Notes under the pieces: model-generated
The model's database searches: none
Seen by the model: the letters and a program-made list of their open reading frames with translations, nothing else
What the model was told of the DNA's origin: nothing
Source: JBLNBN01 sp050260015
GTDB taxonomy: Bacteria > Bacteroidota > Ignavibacteria > Kapaibacteriales > UBA2268
Assembly: GCA_050260015.1 (NCBI GenBank)
Contig: JBLNBN010000050.1
Location: 1-45,015 of the forward strand
DNA: 45,015 bases
Direction: 5' to 3'
Translations under genes and position numbers: made by a program
Part shown: one piece after another, positions 17,833 to 25,826 of the stretch
Layout of the letters: the number at the start of each line of letters is the position of its first letter
Position numbering within the stretch: position 1 is the first letter of the stretch

Positions 17833-18981
17833 TTAAAAAGGTACTTCCTCGTCTTCGTCGGTATCAATATCGCATGGTTTACTTCTATTCTCTATATAAC
17901 CAACAATAAATTTAGCCCTTTCAAGTAATTCATCAAAAGTAATTATTTCAGGATTATAAATATTCCTTCTAAATAATTCAAAACTAGTTCTTTCATCATC
18001 ATTCTTAAATTTGGCGGTATTTCCAATAATCAATATACCCTTAGGTTGACATGTATATATATTATTATCTTCTAATTTCTTTACATTTTTACGACTTCTT
18101 GAATCTCCAATATTCCAAGTGTTTAAATTTGCCTGAAGTTGGGATACAGCTCCATATAATTCCTGTTCTAATAAATAACATCCATTTCTATATGGGCGAT
18201 CTATTAATTCAGTGTTAGGCTTTTTGATTTCCACTAAAACAGTAAAACGATTATTAGCGGAAGTGTGACAAAGATAGTCTCCTCTTTGATCGCCCTTATT
18301 ATCGACGGATCCGCCTCCATAATTAGGTTGCTCTTGGAAAATATTAGTAAATATATAATTCAGGCCGTAGCCAAAAATCCACGTATTTTCGGAAAAAAAC
18401 TTTTGCCAATACTTCTCATGTAATTCTTTATTATTAATATTTTCTTCAAATTCTTTTAAAGCATTATTCCTATCAATTTGAATTTTAGCCCATGATAACC
18501 TTGTTGCTAAATCTGGGTCTGAGGAAACAATTGCATCCCATATTTCTTCAGAGTGTTCTTGATCTAATAATTTCTTAATTAAATCCTTTCTTGTTTTTGG
18601 AACTTCAATATAATTAGTTAATTCCTCGTTAGAAATTAAATTATACTCTTGAATACCATCTTTTATGCCTGATTTTCCTATTGAATAAAACATGCATAAG
18701 CATTCATATAAATTGAGTAAGGTTTCACTATTTAATTCAATCTTTATACCTTCTCCTGACTTTAAACTACTCAATTTTTTATCGCAAATTGTTTCCCATA
18801 AATCCTCCTTCAACTTTCTTTGATGAATCAAAAAGCCTTTAACTGAGGCTTGAGAATTTCTGGGATTATCAAGAATTATTGCTTTAAATACTTTTCTCGT
18901 AGTTCCAGTTTGAGACAATTCATAATCTTTTGTTACTTCTGCAGTAGCAGAAGAAGTTCGTTTAGTTACTACTTTATTCAT
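17833..18981 (-). CDS. sduA: Shedu-type anti-phage nuclease (DUF4263)
   Basis: A 382-residue protein. The C-terminal half is the Shedu/DUF4263 nuclease domain: 'WQKFFSENTWIFGYGLNYIF' (192-211), an Asp in 'GDQRGDYL' (D235) and 'TVLVEIKKPNTELI' (E251, K253), followed by a Gln-rich helix 'LEQELYGAVSQLQANL'. D...E.K is the PD-(D/E)xK active-site pattern. Shedu is a known single-gene phage-defence system that cleaves DNA. The N-terminal about 185 residues form the variable sensing part with no recognised motif. The gene is markedly AT-rich compared with its neighbours and has no clear ribosome binding site, which suggests horizontal acquisition. The symbol is by family. Confidence 0.85.
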   Translation of the reverse strand: MNKVVTKRTSSATAEVTKDYELSQTGTTRKVFKAIILDNPRNSQASVKGFLIHQRKLKEDLWETICDKKLSSLKSGEGIKIELNSETLLNLYECLCMFYSIGKSGIKDGIQEYNLISNEELTNYIEVPKTRKDLIKKLLDQEHSEEIWDAIVSSDPDLATRLSWAKIQIDRNNALKEFEENINNKELHEKYWQKFFSENTWIFGYGLNYIFTNIFQEQPNYGGGSVDNKGDQRGDYLCHTSANNRFTVLVEIKKPNTELIDRPYRNGCYLLEQELYGAVSQLQANLNTWNIGDSRSRKNVKKLEDNNIYTCQPKGILIIGNTAKFKNDDERTSFELFRRNIYNPEIITFDELLERAKFIVGYIENRSKPCDIDTDEDEEVPF

Positions 18982-19048
18982 ATGAATGTTGGTGAATTGT
19001 TAATGTATTTTATACCTATTAGTTATACCCTTGAAACCTTGGAATCCT

Positions 19049-19209
19049 CTACTCCCCCCTCCACCTCTCCACCATCTTCTCTATATCCTCGTAATCCTCG
19101 ATGGGTTCGCCTCTTTCGTCAACCGCTTAAGCAGGGCGCGCCTCTCCTCCTTCGGTAGCTTGTTGATTTCCGAAGGGGCGGGCCTTTTAAATTGATCCTT
19201 GCTGTTCAG
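19049..19209 (-). pseudogene. Frameshifted small gene, about 53 residues
   Basis: A strong AGGAGGAG (19218-19225 on the complement) lies 8 nt before a CTG codon at 19209. The frame then reads 'NSKDQFKRPAPSEINKLP', 'KEERRALLKRLTKE'. After that, the frame shifted by one base continues naturally as 'GEPIEDYEDIEKMVERWRGE' and stops at TAG. The total of 161 nt is one short of 54 codons. This fits a small charged helical protein that lost one base and perhaps its ATG (now CTG). The composition resembles small antitoxin-like or regulatory proteins, but no family is recognised. Confidence 0.55.
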
Positions 19210-19226
19210 GTTTATTTCTCCTCCTC

Positions 19227-19658
19227 TTAATCATCCCCCCATTGGTTTACCAGCACGTCGCCGTAGGTGCGTTTGTTCCCGGCTTGAATGTATATCCGGC
19301 TAAGCCCGACGGGGAGGCCGCTGAATAGAATGGCGCGGTAGCCGGCCGTCAGCGAGCCGTCGAAGATGTTTAGCACGGTCTCGTCCCGGGAGTTTACCGC
19401 CCAGACCTTAACGCGGGCGGGCTCGTCCAGCTTGAATTTAAGCTCCGCGGAGCTGGTGTAGTTTACCGGGTTGGGGCACAGGGAAATATCGGTCAACCCG
19501 GGCAGGGGCTTCCAGTCGTCAGGGTCGACTTTGTAAACTTCGCAGATTATGCTGCGGCTCGTGATTCCGCTGATATCGATTTTGTCCTTATCCTCTTCGT
19601 CGCCGCATGCGTTTAAACTAACTGCAATAGCTACGATGAATAAAACGCGCCTGAACAT
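19227..19658 (-). CDS. Small lipoprotein with FlgD/T9SS-like Ig domain
   Basis: The start at 19658 is chosen because GGAGG lies 7 nt upstream and the product then opens with a lipoprotein signal (MFRRVLFIVAIAVSLNAC, lipobox LNAC, Cys18); the longer frame from 19709 adds an unlikely leader. The mature part is 126 residues. 'SLCPNPVNYTSSAELKFKLDEPARVKVWAV' resembles the first strands of FlgD-like Ig or T9SS sorting domains, but the end 'RIYIQAGNKRTYGDVLVNQWGDD' lacks a clear sorting motif. It is probably anchored in a membrane by lipid. Function is unknown. Confidence 0.75.
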   Translation of the reverse strand: MFRRVLFIVAIAVSLNACGDEEDKDKIDISGITSRSIICEVYKVDPDDWKPLPGLTDISLCPNPVNYTSSAELKFKLDEPARVKVWAVNSRDETVLNIFDGSLTAGYRAILFSGLPVGLSRIYIQAGNKRTYGDVLVNQWGDD

Positions 19659-19759
19659 AAACGCCTCCGTATTTATATAGTTAAGAGAAATCTCCCAATA
19701 AAGGCGCATGCAAAATATGAAATTTACGAATAAATAACAATCGATTAATGAAGATATGT

Positions 19760-20239
19760 TTACTTTGCTCTAACCGGTATCCAAAGCTCCTCTTCGGAGT
19801 CGGGGGAATCGTTATTATATTTTTCGCCCATTACGGCGAAGTGCGGTCGCGCGTCCAAAACGTACCCGGACGTGGGCAGCCAGGTTTGGAAGATATATCC
19901 ATAAGTTTTGGGACCTTCCGAGGCCGGACCCCGATGGATAAATATTGCGTAGAGGCCTTCCGGGGAGACGAGAGTTTCCATGCCATCAGGAACCGACAAG
20001 AGCCCAGTAACTTCGACGGCGGCCCATTTCTCAAATTCCGCCGAGGGATCGAACGCGTCGTAAAAGCCTTCGGGGTAGACCTCTATCGAATAAATTTCCG
20101 ATCCTATAGCGTGGGGAATTTCCTTCCTTCTCGGCATAAAGCCGCGCCAAATCTCGAATGTCCTATTATTTACAAACGATGTCAGAATTCGCAAACCGAC
20201 GAATTTCATTTCGGGTTTTTTTGTAATCTTAGGTTCCAT
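19760..20239 (-). CDS. GyrI-like small-molecule-binding domain protein
   Basis: A 159-residue stand-alone effector-binding domain of the GyrI/AraC-C type. It opens with 'PKITKKPEMKFVGLRI', followed by 'FEIWRGFMPRRKEIPHAIG', 'WAAVEVTGLLSVPDGMETLVSPEGLYAIFIHRGP' and 'YIFQTWLPTSGYVLDARPHFAVMGE', the usual order of blocks. Family members bind hydrophobic compounds or, in E. coli GyrI (SbmC), modulate gyrase. No DNA-binding domain is attached. The terminal Glu in 'HFAVMGEKY' is at the position typical of the family. It may be a housekeeping gene lying within the defence block. Confidence 0.85.
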   Translation of the reverse strand: MEPKITKKPEMKFVGLRILTSFVNNRTFEIWRGFMPRRKEIPHAIGSEIYSIEVYPEGFYDAFDPSAEFEKWAAVEVTGLLSVPDGMETLVSPEGLYAIFIHRGPASEGPKTYGYIFQTWLPTSGYVLDARPHFAVMGEKYNNDSPDSEEELWIPVRAK

Positions 20240-20294
20240 CGTATTTTCTTCTTTTATATATTAATTGGATAGGCTTTTATAATTCAGTAAATTG

Positions 20295-20831
20295 TCAAAG
20301 ATATGTTTGCGCGTATTCTTCCGCTATGATTACTGGTATGTCTTTATTCTTAACGGAAGCCTTTAAAGTTCTATTATCTTTTGTAATTATCGGCATTGAC
20401 TCTCTCAAGGCTATATTAATTATACCGGCATCTATATAACCAACACTTTGCATTAATTCGAAGTTGGTTCTTTCAGATGACAATTCTATAAGTTTAATTA
20501 AAGATTCGTTCAACCTTTTGGATTTCAGGTATTCTATAGATAGGCGCCAGAATTTTAACTTAATTATATTCTTTGAATTTTCTTTTTCATTAAAGGGTTT
20601 TACGCGGCTATTAAAAAGTCCTTGTAACTCCCCTATAGCATGCGACGAAGTTATGAAGACTGGAATACTGTTATAAAACGAGGAGATTTTTCTTCTTATA
20701 AATCTATTTTTAAAGACATTTTCGACATAGCGAGAAATAAAATCGTGCGGACTTACTTCATAATAATAATTTAGGATCAAAGCGTCGAGCAAAGCGCACG
20801 TATCCATAACCGCTTTAGGAATTATTGCCAT
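20295..20831 (-). CDS. PIN-domain nuclease, toxin-like
   Basis: A 178-residue protein. The PIN acidic residues appear in order: D10 in 'VMDTCALLDALI', E68 in 'SSHAIGELQG', D134 in 'GYIDAGIINIAL' and D152 in 'PIITKDNRTLKA'. PIN proteins are Mg-dependent ribonucleases, often toxins. This one is longer than typical VapC (about 130 residues) because of a helical insert between the first and second acidic residues. It starts 7 nt after the stop of the 20839-21540 gene, so the two are almost certainly co-translated. Its position inside a defence island supports a toxin or abortive-infection role. Confidence 0.75.
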   Translation of the reverse strand: MAIIPKAVMDTCALLDALILNYYYEVSPHDFISRYVENVFKNRFIRRKISSFYNSIPVFITSSHAIGELQGLFNSRVKPFNEKENSKNIIKLKFWRLSIEYLKSKRLNESLIKLIELSSERTNFELMQSVGYIDAGIINIALRESMPIITKDNRTLKASVKNKDIPVIIAEEYAQTYL

Positions 20832-20838
20832 AGAGTTG

Positions 20839-21540
20839 CTATCTATTTTTTAATTCTACAATCGGAATGCCGTAATTAAGGGAAATTGTATTCACAAATT
20901 CTTTGATTCTTATTTTGGATTCCATTGCGACTTTTTGGAATTCTTCGAAGTGCGATTCAAAATTAATGTAGACCGGTTGAATCGAGGGCCCCGATAACAA
21001 CCTGAAAAATTCCTCCCGATGATAATTCCAGAGAGGCCGAAAAGTATTTCCATAGTCCAATTCTTGGGTGTTATTGATAAGATATTCGGCTATTATTAAA
21101 TTTGTCTTTTCGCCTTTAAGGTATTCAATATCGCTCGGATCGATTTGACTACCGCTCTCAAATTGATCGACTTTTTCCAAGCTTTCAATAGCTTTATGTA
21201 GCGTAGAAGTAAAGGACGCATCATTTATTAAAGAATCAAACAGTTTTCCGCACGCTGCGCTCAGCTCCGCACGCTTCTGATCGAAAGCCGTTACGATTTC
21301 TTGTAGCTCAGGGAACTTAGTCATTACGATCTGTTCGTAATTGGGCATGTATTCATAATGTACATACCCTTCGAGCGTTTTAATGTCTTCGAAATCGCGA
21401 TAAAACCGCTTCCAGGTTAGATTTCGCTTTTTCAGCAAATATTCAACCTCGTCTAAGCCCTGTATCATCGGAGTGAGCACTGAGTCGAACCATGTTCTAA
21501 TGATCTGTTTAGATACCCTGGCTTTGTCGCTTCTAGTCAT
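20839..21540 (-). CDS. Unrecognised helical protein coupled to the PIN gene
   Basis: A 233-residue soluble protein with no recognised domain, signal or membrane segment. Composition and spacing of hydrophobic residues suggest an all-helical fold, with several amphipathic stretches ('LQEIVTAFDQKRAELSAACGKLFDSL', 'FEEFQKVAMESKIRIKEFVNTI'). Conserved-looking aromatic clusters are 'TWKRFYRDFEDIKTLEGYVHYEYMP' and 'FRPLWNYHREEFFRLL'. It is the first gene of a two-gene unit with the PIN nuclease. It could be an antitoxin or a sensor that controls the nuclease, but it is larger than a VapB-type antitoxin and has no visible DNA-binding fold. Confidence 0.7.
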   Translation of the reverse strand: MTRSDKARVSKQIIRTWFDSVLTPMIQGLDEVEYLLKKRNLTWKRFYRDFEDIKTLEGYVHYEYMPNYEQIVMTKFPELQEIVTAFDQKRAELSAACGKLFDSLINDASFTSTLHKAIESLEKVDQFESGSQIDPSDIEYLKGEKTNLIIAEYLINNTQELDYGNTFRPLWNYHREEFFRLLSGPSIQPVYINFESHFEEFQKVAMESKIRIKEFVNTISLNYGIPIVELKNR

Positions 21541-21632
21541 AAATCTTACCGCAAAATTGAATTCAACTATACTGATTCGAAATGCAAGTTACTGAAAATA
21601 AAGTAAAACAACAAAATATTTTCAAACCTCTA

Positions 21633-22238
21633 CTATCTCTTTCCATCAATTACAATATCGTATTTATCCAAAAGACCTACGACGCCGGTAAGCGAGAATT
21701 TAGCCTTCTTCATGCGGTTCTTTTCGGGGTCGATTGAGTAATTATAGGAACTGCGGAAATCGGCTTTTTCCAGATTGGTATTGTCGAACGTCGCGCGGGC
21801 GAGATCGCATTCGCTGAACATGGCCCCCGCGAGATCGCACTCCGTAAAATCCACTTCCCGCAACTGGCAGTTCGAGAATGTCGTCTTCTTTATCTTGGCG
21901 CGATAAAACGAGGAGTAATCGAGCTTGCAGCCTTCGAAGCTAAACGCGAGCCCGAAGTCGTTGCAGCTCTCGAATTGCAGCCCCTTCATAGAGCACTCCC
22001 TGAACTTTACGTCGCGGAGCGCGGCGCCGTCCAGCCGCGCCGAGTTTAGATTGCACGCTTCGAACTCGCAGTCGGCGAAAACGAATTCCGAGAGGTCCGC
22101 TTCGGCGAAACTGCAGTTGATAAACGAGCAGGAATCGTATTCGCCCGCCGCCAGGGGCGTCTCGGTGAAGTCCGCGCCCTCGTACTTCTTGTCGGTTATA
22201 TATTGTCTTTCGTGCATAGGCGAAAATAAGGAAATCAT
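21633..22238 (-). CDS. Pentapeptide-repeat protein
   Basis: A 201-residue protein made largely of A(D/N)LXX-type pentapeptide repeats between residues about 20 and 170 ('CSFINCSFAEADLSEFVF', 'CNLNSARLDGAALRDVKF', 'CDLAGAMFSECDLARATF', 'TNLEKADF'). These should fold as a right-handed quadrilateral beta-helix. McbG- and Qnr-type members mimic DNA and protect gyrase; most others have no known role. Met8 (22217) is a plausible alternative start, and neither start has a clear ribosome binding site. It begins 22 bp after the methylase C-terminal remnant, so it was probably once directly downstream of a complete methylase gene. Confidence 0.88.
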   Translation of the reverse strand: MISLFSPMHERQYITDKKYEGADFTETPLAAGEYDSCSFINCSFAEADLSEFVFADCEFEACNLNSARLDGAALRDVKFRECSMKGLQFESCNDFGLAFSFEGCKLDYSSFYRAKIKKTTFSNCQLREVDFTECDLAGAMFSECDLARATFDNTNLEKADFRSSYNYSIDPEKNRMKKAKFSLTGVVGLLDKYDIVIDGKR

Positions 22239-22260
22239 GACTAAATATCTCTATACATCC

Positions 22261-22332
22261 TTACGCCCCCTCTACTATCCTAATCTCTTCCTCCGTTAGG
22301 CCGTACAATTCGTACACGAGGCGGTCGATCTC
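22261..22332 (-). pseudogene. C-terminal remnant of a second Eco57I-type methylase
   Basis: In a frame different from the intact methylase gene, the minus strand encodes 'EIDRLVYELYGLTEEEIRIVEGA' followed by TAA. This closely matches the usual last residues of Eco57I-like restriction-modification methylases. The intact gene at 22362-25826 already ends with its own version ('NAQVFKLFELYDSQIEAIY...'). The remnant is therefore the tail of a different allele left behind after the 3' part was replaced. Confidence 0.7.
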
Positions 22333-22361
22333 TAATAATAAAATTGGAACTAATGTATTAG

Positions 22362-25300
22362 TTAAAGAATTCGATATTTGTCTAATACAATATAACTGTA
22401 TTCTTTTTGTGCATTTCCTAAGTTTAGATATATCGCTTCGATTTGTGAATCATAAAGTTCAAAAAGTTTAAATACTTGTGCATTCAAATTAGTAATAAGA
22501 TTCAAATATTCACAATCCTGAGGATTGTAGCTACATAAATCTTTTGATATTTTTGATATTTCTGATATTGTACTAACATCTAACGTATCTAAAAATTGTT
22601 CTTCTTTAAAAGGAAGAGGAAATCTTTGTACATAAGAACTGTCTAAGTGGCGAGCTGTCTCGGTGTTCTTAGAGTAAATGGCAGTATTTACATAAAATGA
22701 CATAAGGTCACTGTTGAGAATGCCAGTCAAGAAATAGATAAATTCATTTGTATTATATTTATCTTTAAGAAATAAATTTACATAATTACTGCCTGTCATT
22801 AATTTACCATTGATATCAGGTACAAATGCTAAAGATACACCTCTTAATGGTTTTGCTATTATTTTTCTTCTTAAGTAGAATTCCTTTTTATCCTCATCAA
22901 GAGAATTTTGGTTAATGTACTTAAACGTAGTAACTTGAAATTTCTTTGTTTGTGGACCCTGTCTTATATATTCTATTCCATCGTTACATATTGTGTCAAT
23001 GTCCACACCGCGTTTGACATCATCTATAATCTTAGAAAATTTTATAAATTTTGAAGCGATATTCTGAATAATATTATTTTCTATTTCTTTCAGTTCGGCT
23101 ACTATCAAAGTACCTGAATTAATAATTATTTCTTTGTTGCAATCACCGGCGAAATTAATTACTTTACTTTCAGAGATTTGCCGTAGGGGTTCTGTTAGGT
23201 ATATTCTGTATTTATTCTTCACTATTTTCTTTTGAACACATATAGCGACAGATTCTATTCCTGCGGAAGCAAAAGAATAACCTGCATTAAGCACACTGAC
23301 TATATTATCATTATAGAGCATCTTACGCAAAGGTCTCCAAGTTTCTGAAAAAACAATTGCGTTTTTTATGATTATTGAGTAAACATAGTGTGCTAATTGG
23401 CTTGATAATTCTAAAAAAATTCCGGCACTATCATTCGAAGTGTATGAATTTTGAAATTTTTTCCTTAGTTCTATGCAATATTTCAAACCCCACGGCGGAT
23501 TCCCAATAACAATATCAAAACCGTCTGAGATGCCAAACATAAATTCTGGATCAAACCAATCAGATTGGGCGTTTTGGTCAAAAGGATCCCAGGAAGCAAT
23601 TTGCTCGGCTGTTTTTTGGGCGTAGTTATCCTTAGCAAGAGCCTCTCGTAATGTTACGCGGACTTTTTTCTCTTCCTTCAGTAATCTCTTTTTATCAGAA
23701 TAATTGTCAACATAGAAAAGATCCCTCCTTACGTCGAAAAGGCGCTTCTCCGCTTCGATTACCTCTGGGCTAGTAAAGTTTAATGCGTTTTCATTAGGTT
23801 TCTCCAGTCCTAACAGCGTGTTCGCGGCTACAAATTTGATCTCGAGGTTAGGCAGGGATTTTATGCCGCGATTCTCCTTAGAGTCTTCTATGGTTTGCTC
23901 GACTATAAGTGATATAAAAAAGCGGAGTTTACTTATTTGGATTGCGATCGGTTGAATGTCAACCCCATATATGCAATTCTCGATAAGGCCTAATTTACGG
24001 ACGTAATCTGCGCTCTTGCCCTCAAGAGTTCTTTTTGTCTGTTCACGAATTTCTCTAGGAGTTCTCCCTATAAGCTTAGCTTTCCATACTTTATTATCAG
24101 GGTCGAGCTTATGCAGCGCGAAGACTAATTTATGCAGGGCGCCCATTGGGTAGGCTCCCGAGCCGCAAGCGGGGTCGAGTATCTTTACGGTTTCTATTGC
24201 GTCGAGCAGTACGCTCCTCTCTTCGTAGTTGAATATTTCTTGGTTATTTTCTGTATAGTCAAGCAGCGCCCGAAGTCGGGGCTCGAATTCTCCCTTCGGA
24301 TATTTTTCCTTTAGTTTAGTTTCAAGAAAGGCAATGAGACTTTCGTCTACCATATAATTCACGATTTCGCGCGGCGTATAGTAGGAACCCGTAGCTTTTC
24401 TCGCTGTAGTTTTTGTCTCAGGGTTAAAGCTTGCCAATAGATTTTCAAACACCTTGCCAAGCAATTCGGGGTCAAGCGCAATGTCCTCTTCTATAGGAGT
24501 GTTTTCCGCTACTGTGAACTTATAACTGTTAAGGATATTGATCAGACCGCGGGTAAAATACTTCTTGTTCTTTGTGTCGTAGACTTTATTCAAATCGACT
24601 TGCTTTTCCGCGCCGAAGAAGAGTTCGTCCGGTACCGTAAGTCTTGCTTCATTATCTTTGTGGTTGGAAAAGCAATCGATCCGATAAGCTTTACCTTCCC
24701 GCAAATCGTCGAGGCACTCGAATAGCCCGCCGTTTAAGAATGGTATTTCAGAAAGTAGCCCGATCAATTTGTCAGGATCCTTCATGAAGCGCTTATAGCG
24801 GTAATAGCCGGGCTGCAAGTATCCTTCATTTAAAAAGCCGTTTTGTTTAGCTTCATCAATAAAAAGCCTGCTATTGGGCTTATCCTTTTTCATTGGCGCA
24901 TTTAAAGTCGCAAAAAAGAGATTCTGCAGTACCGCCTTGTAATAAGTGGAATTAGTCTTATCGTCGTACTTGAGTAAGTCTTTAAGTTTGTTTTCATCGA
25001 ACAAATCGTTTGGAGTCAATTTTTTCTCTTTTAGAAACCAAACGAAAATGATCCTGGTCAGAAGCCGAATTAAATTTGTCGCATTGCGAATTTCTTTATC
25101 TGAACAGTCGTCGGCGGGGAATTCGACTTTATCCATCGCCCAGAAGTACCAGTTTGAAATCTCCTGGTAGAACTTCTTATTCAGCAACTGCACGTCGAAG
25201 ACATCGCGCCACTGCTTGTAGAGCGCGTCGAACGAATTAACGCCCGCCTTCAGCTTTAAATCGTCGAGTATACGTAAATGCCCCGTATGCGGGCTGAGCA

Positions 25301-25826
25301 GATTAATATCGCGCAGCATAGAGACCTTGCCGAGCTTTTCGCCTTCGCGCCAGGTTTGGCTATAAGCGGTGCGTTCTATCGCCGTAAAGGAGAGGTAGTC
25401 GCCGTGCGAATCCCGGTATTTAAGCAAAACAATAACGGGGGCCATCTTACTGGCCCTATTAAAGGCGCGCGCGATGTTGGCTATTTCCGTACGGGTAGGG
25501 CATCGGCCCTCCTCGAATTCCAACTTAACCGCGAAAACGAAGATGCCTTTGTATTTATCGTTAGCAGCTTGTAGCGCCTCGGCAAACGATCCGTTCTTGT
25601 TCTCAAAAAGTCCTGGCGCCGCGCCAAAAATATCGTCGTCTATTTGCCCAAGAAAGTATGTTTCTTTAATGGATTTGAATTCGTCCGAATCTTTATAGTA
25701 GTCGCGGAGAATATCCTTAGCCGCCAAGTTAAGCGCAGTAGGACTCTGCAAGTTGACGCCAAGCCCGGCGAAGAATGATATGCCTGCTTCGTATAGGCCA
25801 TTATTAACGAAATTCCTGAGATCCAT
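22362..25826 (-). CDS. Eco57I-like DNA adenine methyltransferase / specificity protein
   Basis: The start at 25826 is chosen because its ATG overlaps the TAA of the upstream helicase gene (TAATG), a coupling signal; the longer frame from 25862 is unlikely. The product has 1154 residues. Motif I 'ILDPACGSGAYPMGALHKL' is near 550 and motif IV 'FDIVIGNPPWGLKY' near 770, typical of gamma-class N6-adenine methylases of the type IIG/Eco57I/PglX kind. Residues 1-540 are a large helical region with no clear nuclease motif. Residues about 860-1154 should be the target-recognition domain and are much more AT-rich than the rest. It probably marks self DNA, with cleavage or translocation supplied by the partner helicase-nuclease. 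Confidence 0.88.
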   Translation of the reverse strand: MDLRNFVNNGLYEAGISFFAGLGVNLQSPTALNLAAKDILRDYYKDSDEFKSIKETYFLGQIDDDIFGAAPGLFENKNGSFAEALQAANDKYKGIFVFAVKLEFEEGRCPTRTEIANIARAFNRASKMAPVIVLLKYRDSHGDYLSFTAIERTAYSQTWREGEKLGKVSMLRDINLLSPHTGHLRILDDLKLKAGVNSFDALYKQWRDVFDVQLLNKKFYQEISNWYFWAMDKVEFPADDCSDKEIRNATNLIRLLTRIIFVWFLKEKKLTPNDLFDENKLKDLLKYDDKTNSTYYKAVLQNLFFATLNAPMKKDKPNSRLFIDEAKQNGFLNEGYLQPGYYRYKRFMKDPDKLIGLLSEIPFLNGGLFECLDDLREGKAYRIDCFSNHKDNEARLTVPDELFFGAEKQVDLNKVYDTKNKKYFTRGLINILNSYKFTVAENTPIEEDIALDPELLGKVFENLLASFNPETKTTARKATGSYYTPREIVNYMVDESLIAFLETKLKEKYPKGEFEPRLRALLDYTENNQEIFNYEERSVLLDAIETVKILDPACGSGAYPMGALHKLVFALHKLDPDNKVWKAKLIGRTPREIREQTKRTLEGKSADYVRKLGLIENCIYGVDIQPIAIQISKLRFFISLIVEQTIEDSKENRGIKSLPNLEIKFVAANTLLGLEKPNENALNFTSPEVIEAEKRLFDVRRDLFYVDNYSDKKRLLKEEKKVRVTLREALAKDNYAQKTAEQIASWDPFDQNAQSDWFDPEFMFGISDGFDIVIGNPPWGLKYCIELRKKFQNSYTSNDSAGIFLELSSQLAHYVYSIIIKNAIVFSETWRPLRKMLYNDNIVSVLNAGYSFASAGIESVAICVQKKIVKNKYRIYLTEPLRQISESKVINFAGDCNKEIIINSGTLIVAELKEIENNIIQNIASKFIKFSKIIDDVKRGVDIDTICNDGIEYIRQGPQTKKFQVTTFKYINQNSLDEDKKEFYLRRKIIAKPLRGVSLAFVPDINGKLMTGSNYVNLFLKDKYNTNEFIYFLTGILNSDLMSFYVNTAIYSKNTETARHLDSSYVQRFPLPFKEEQFLDTLDVSTISEISKISKDLCSYNPQDCEYLNLITNLNAQVFKLFELYDSQIEAIYLNLGNAQKEYSYIVLDKYRIL

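Noticed and set aside
22339..22365. Extending the methylase remnant frame further upstream ('TNTLVPILLL').
   Set aside because: This part overlaps the end of the intact methylase gene in another frame and does not resemble methylase sequence, so the join is probably near 22333.
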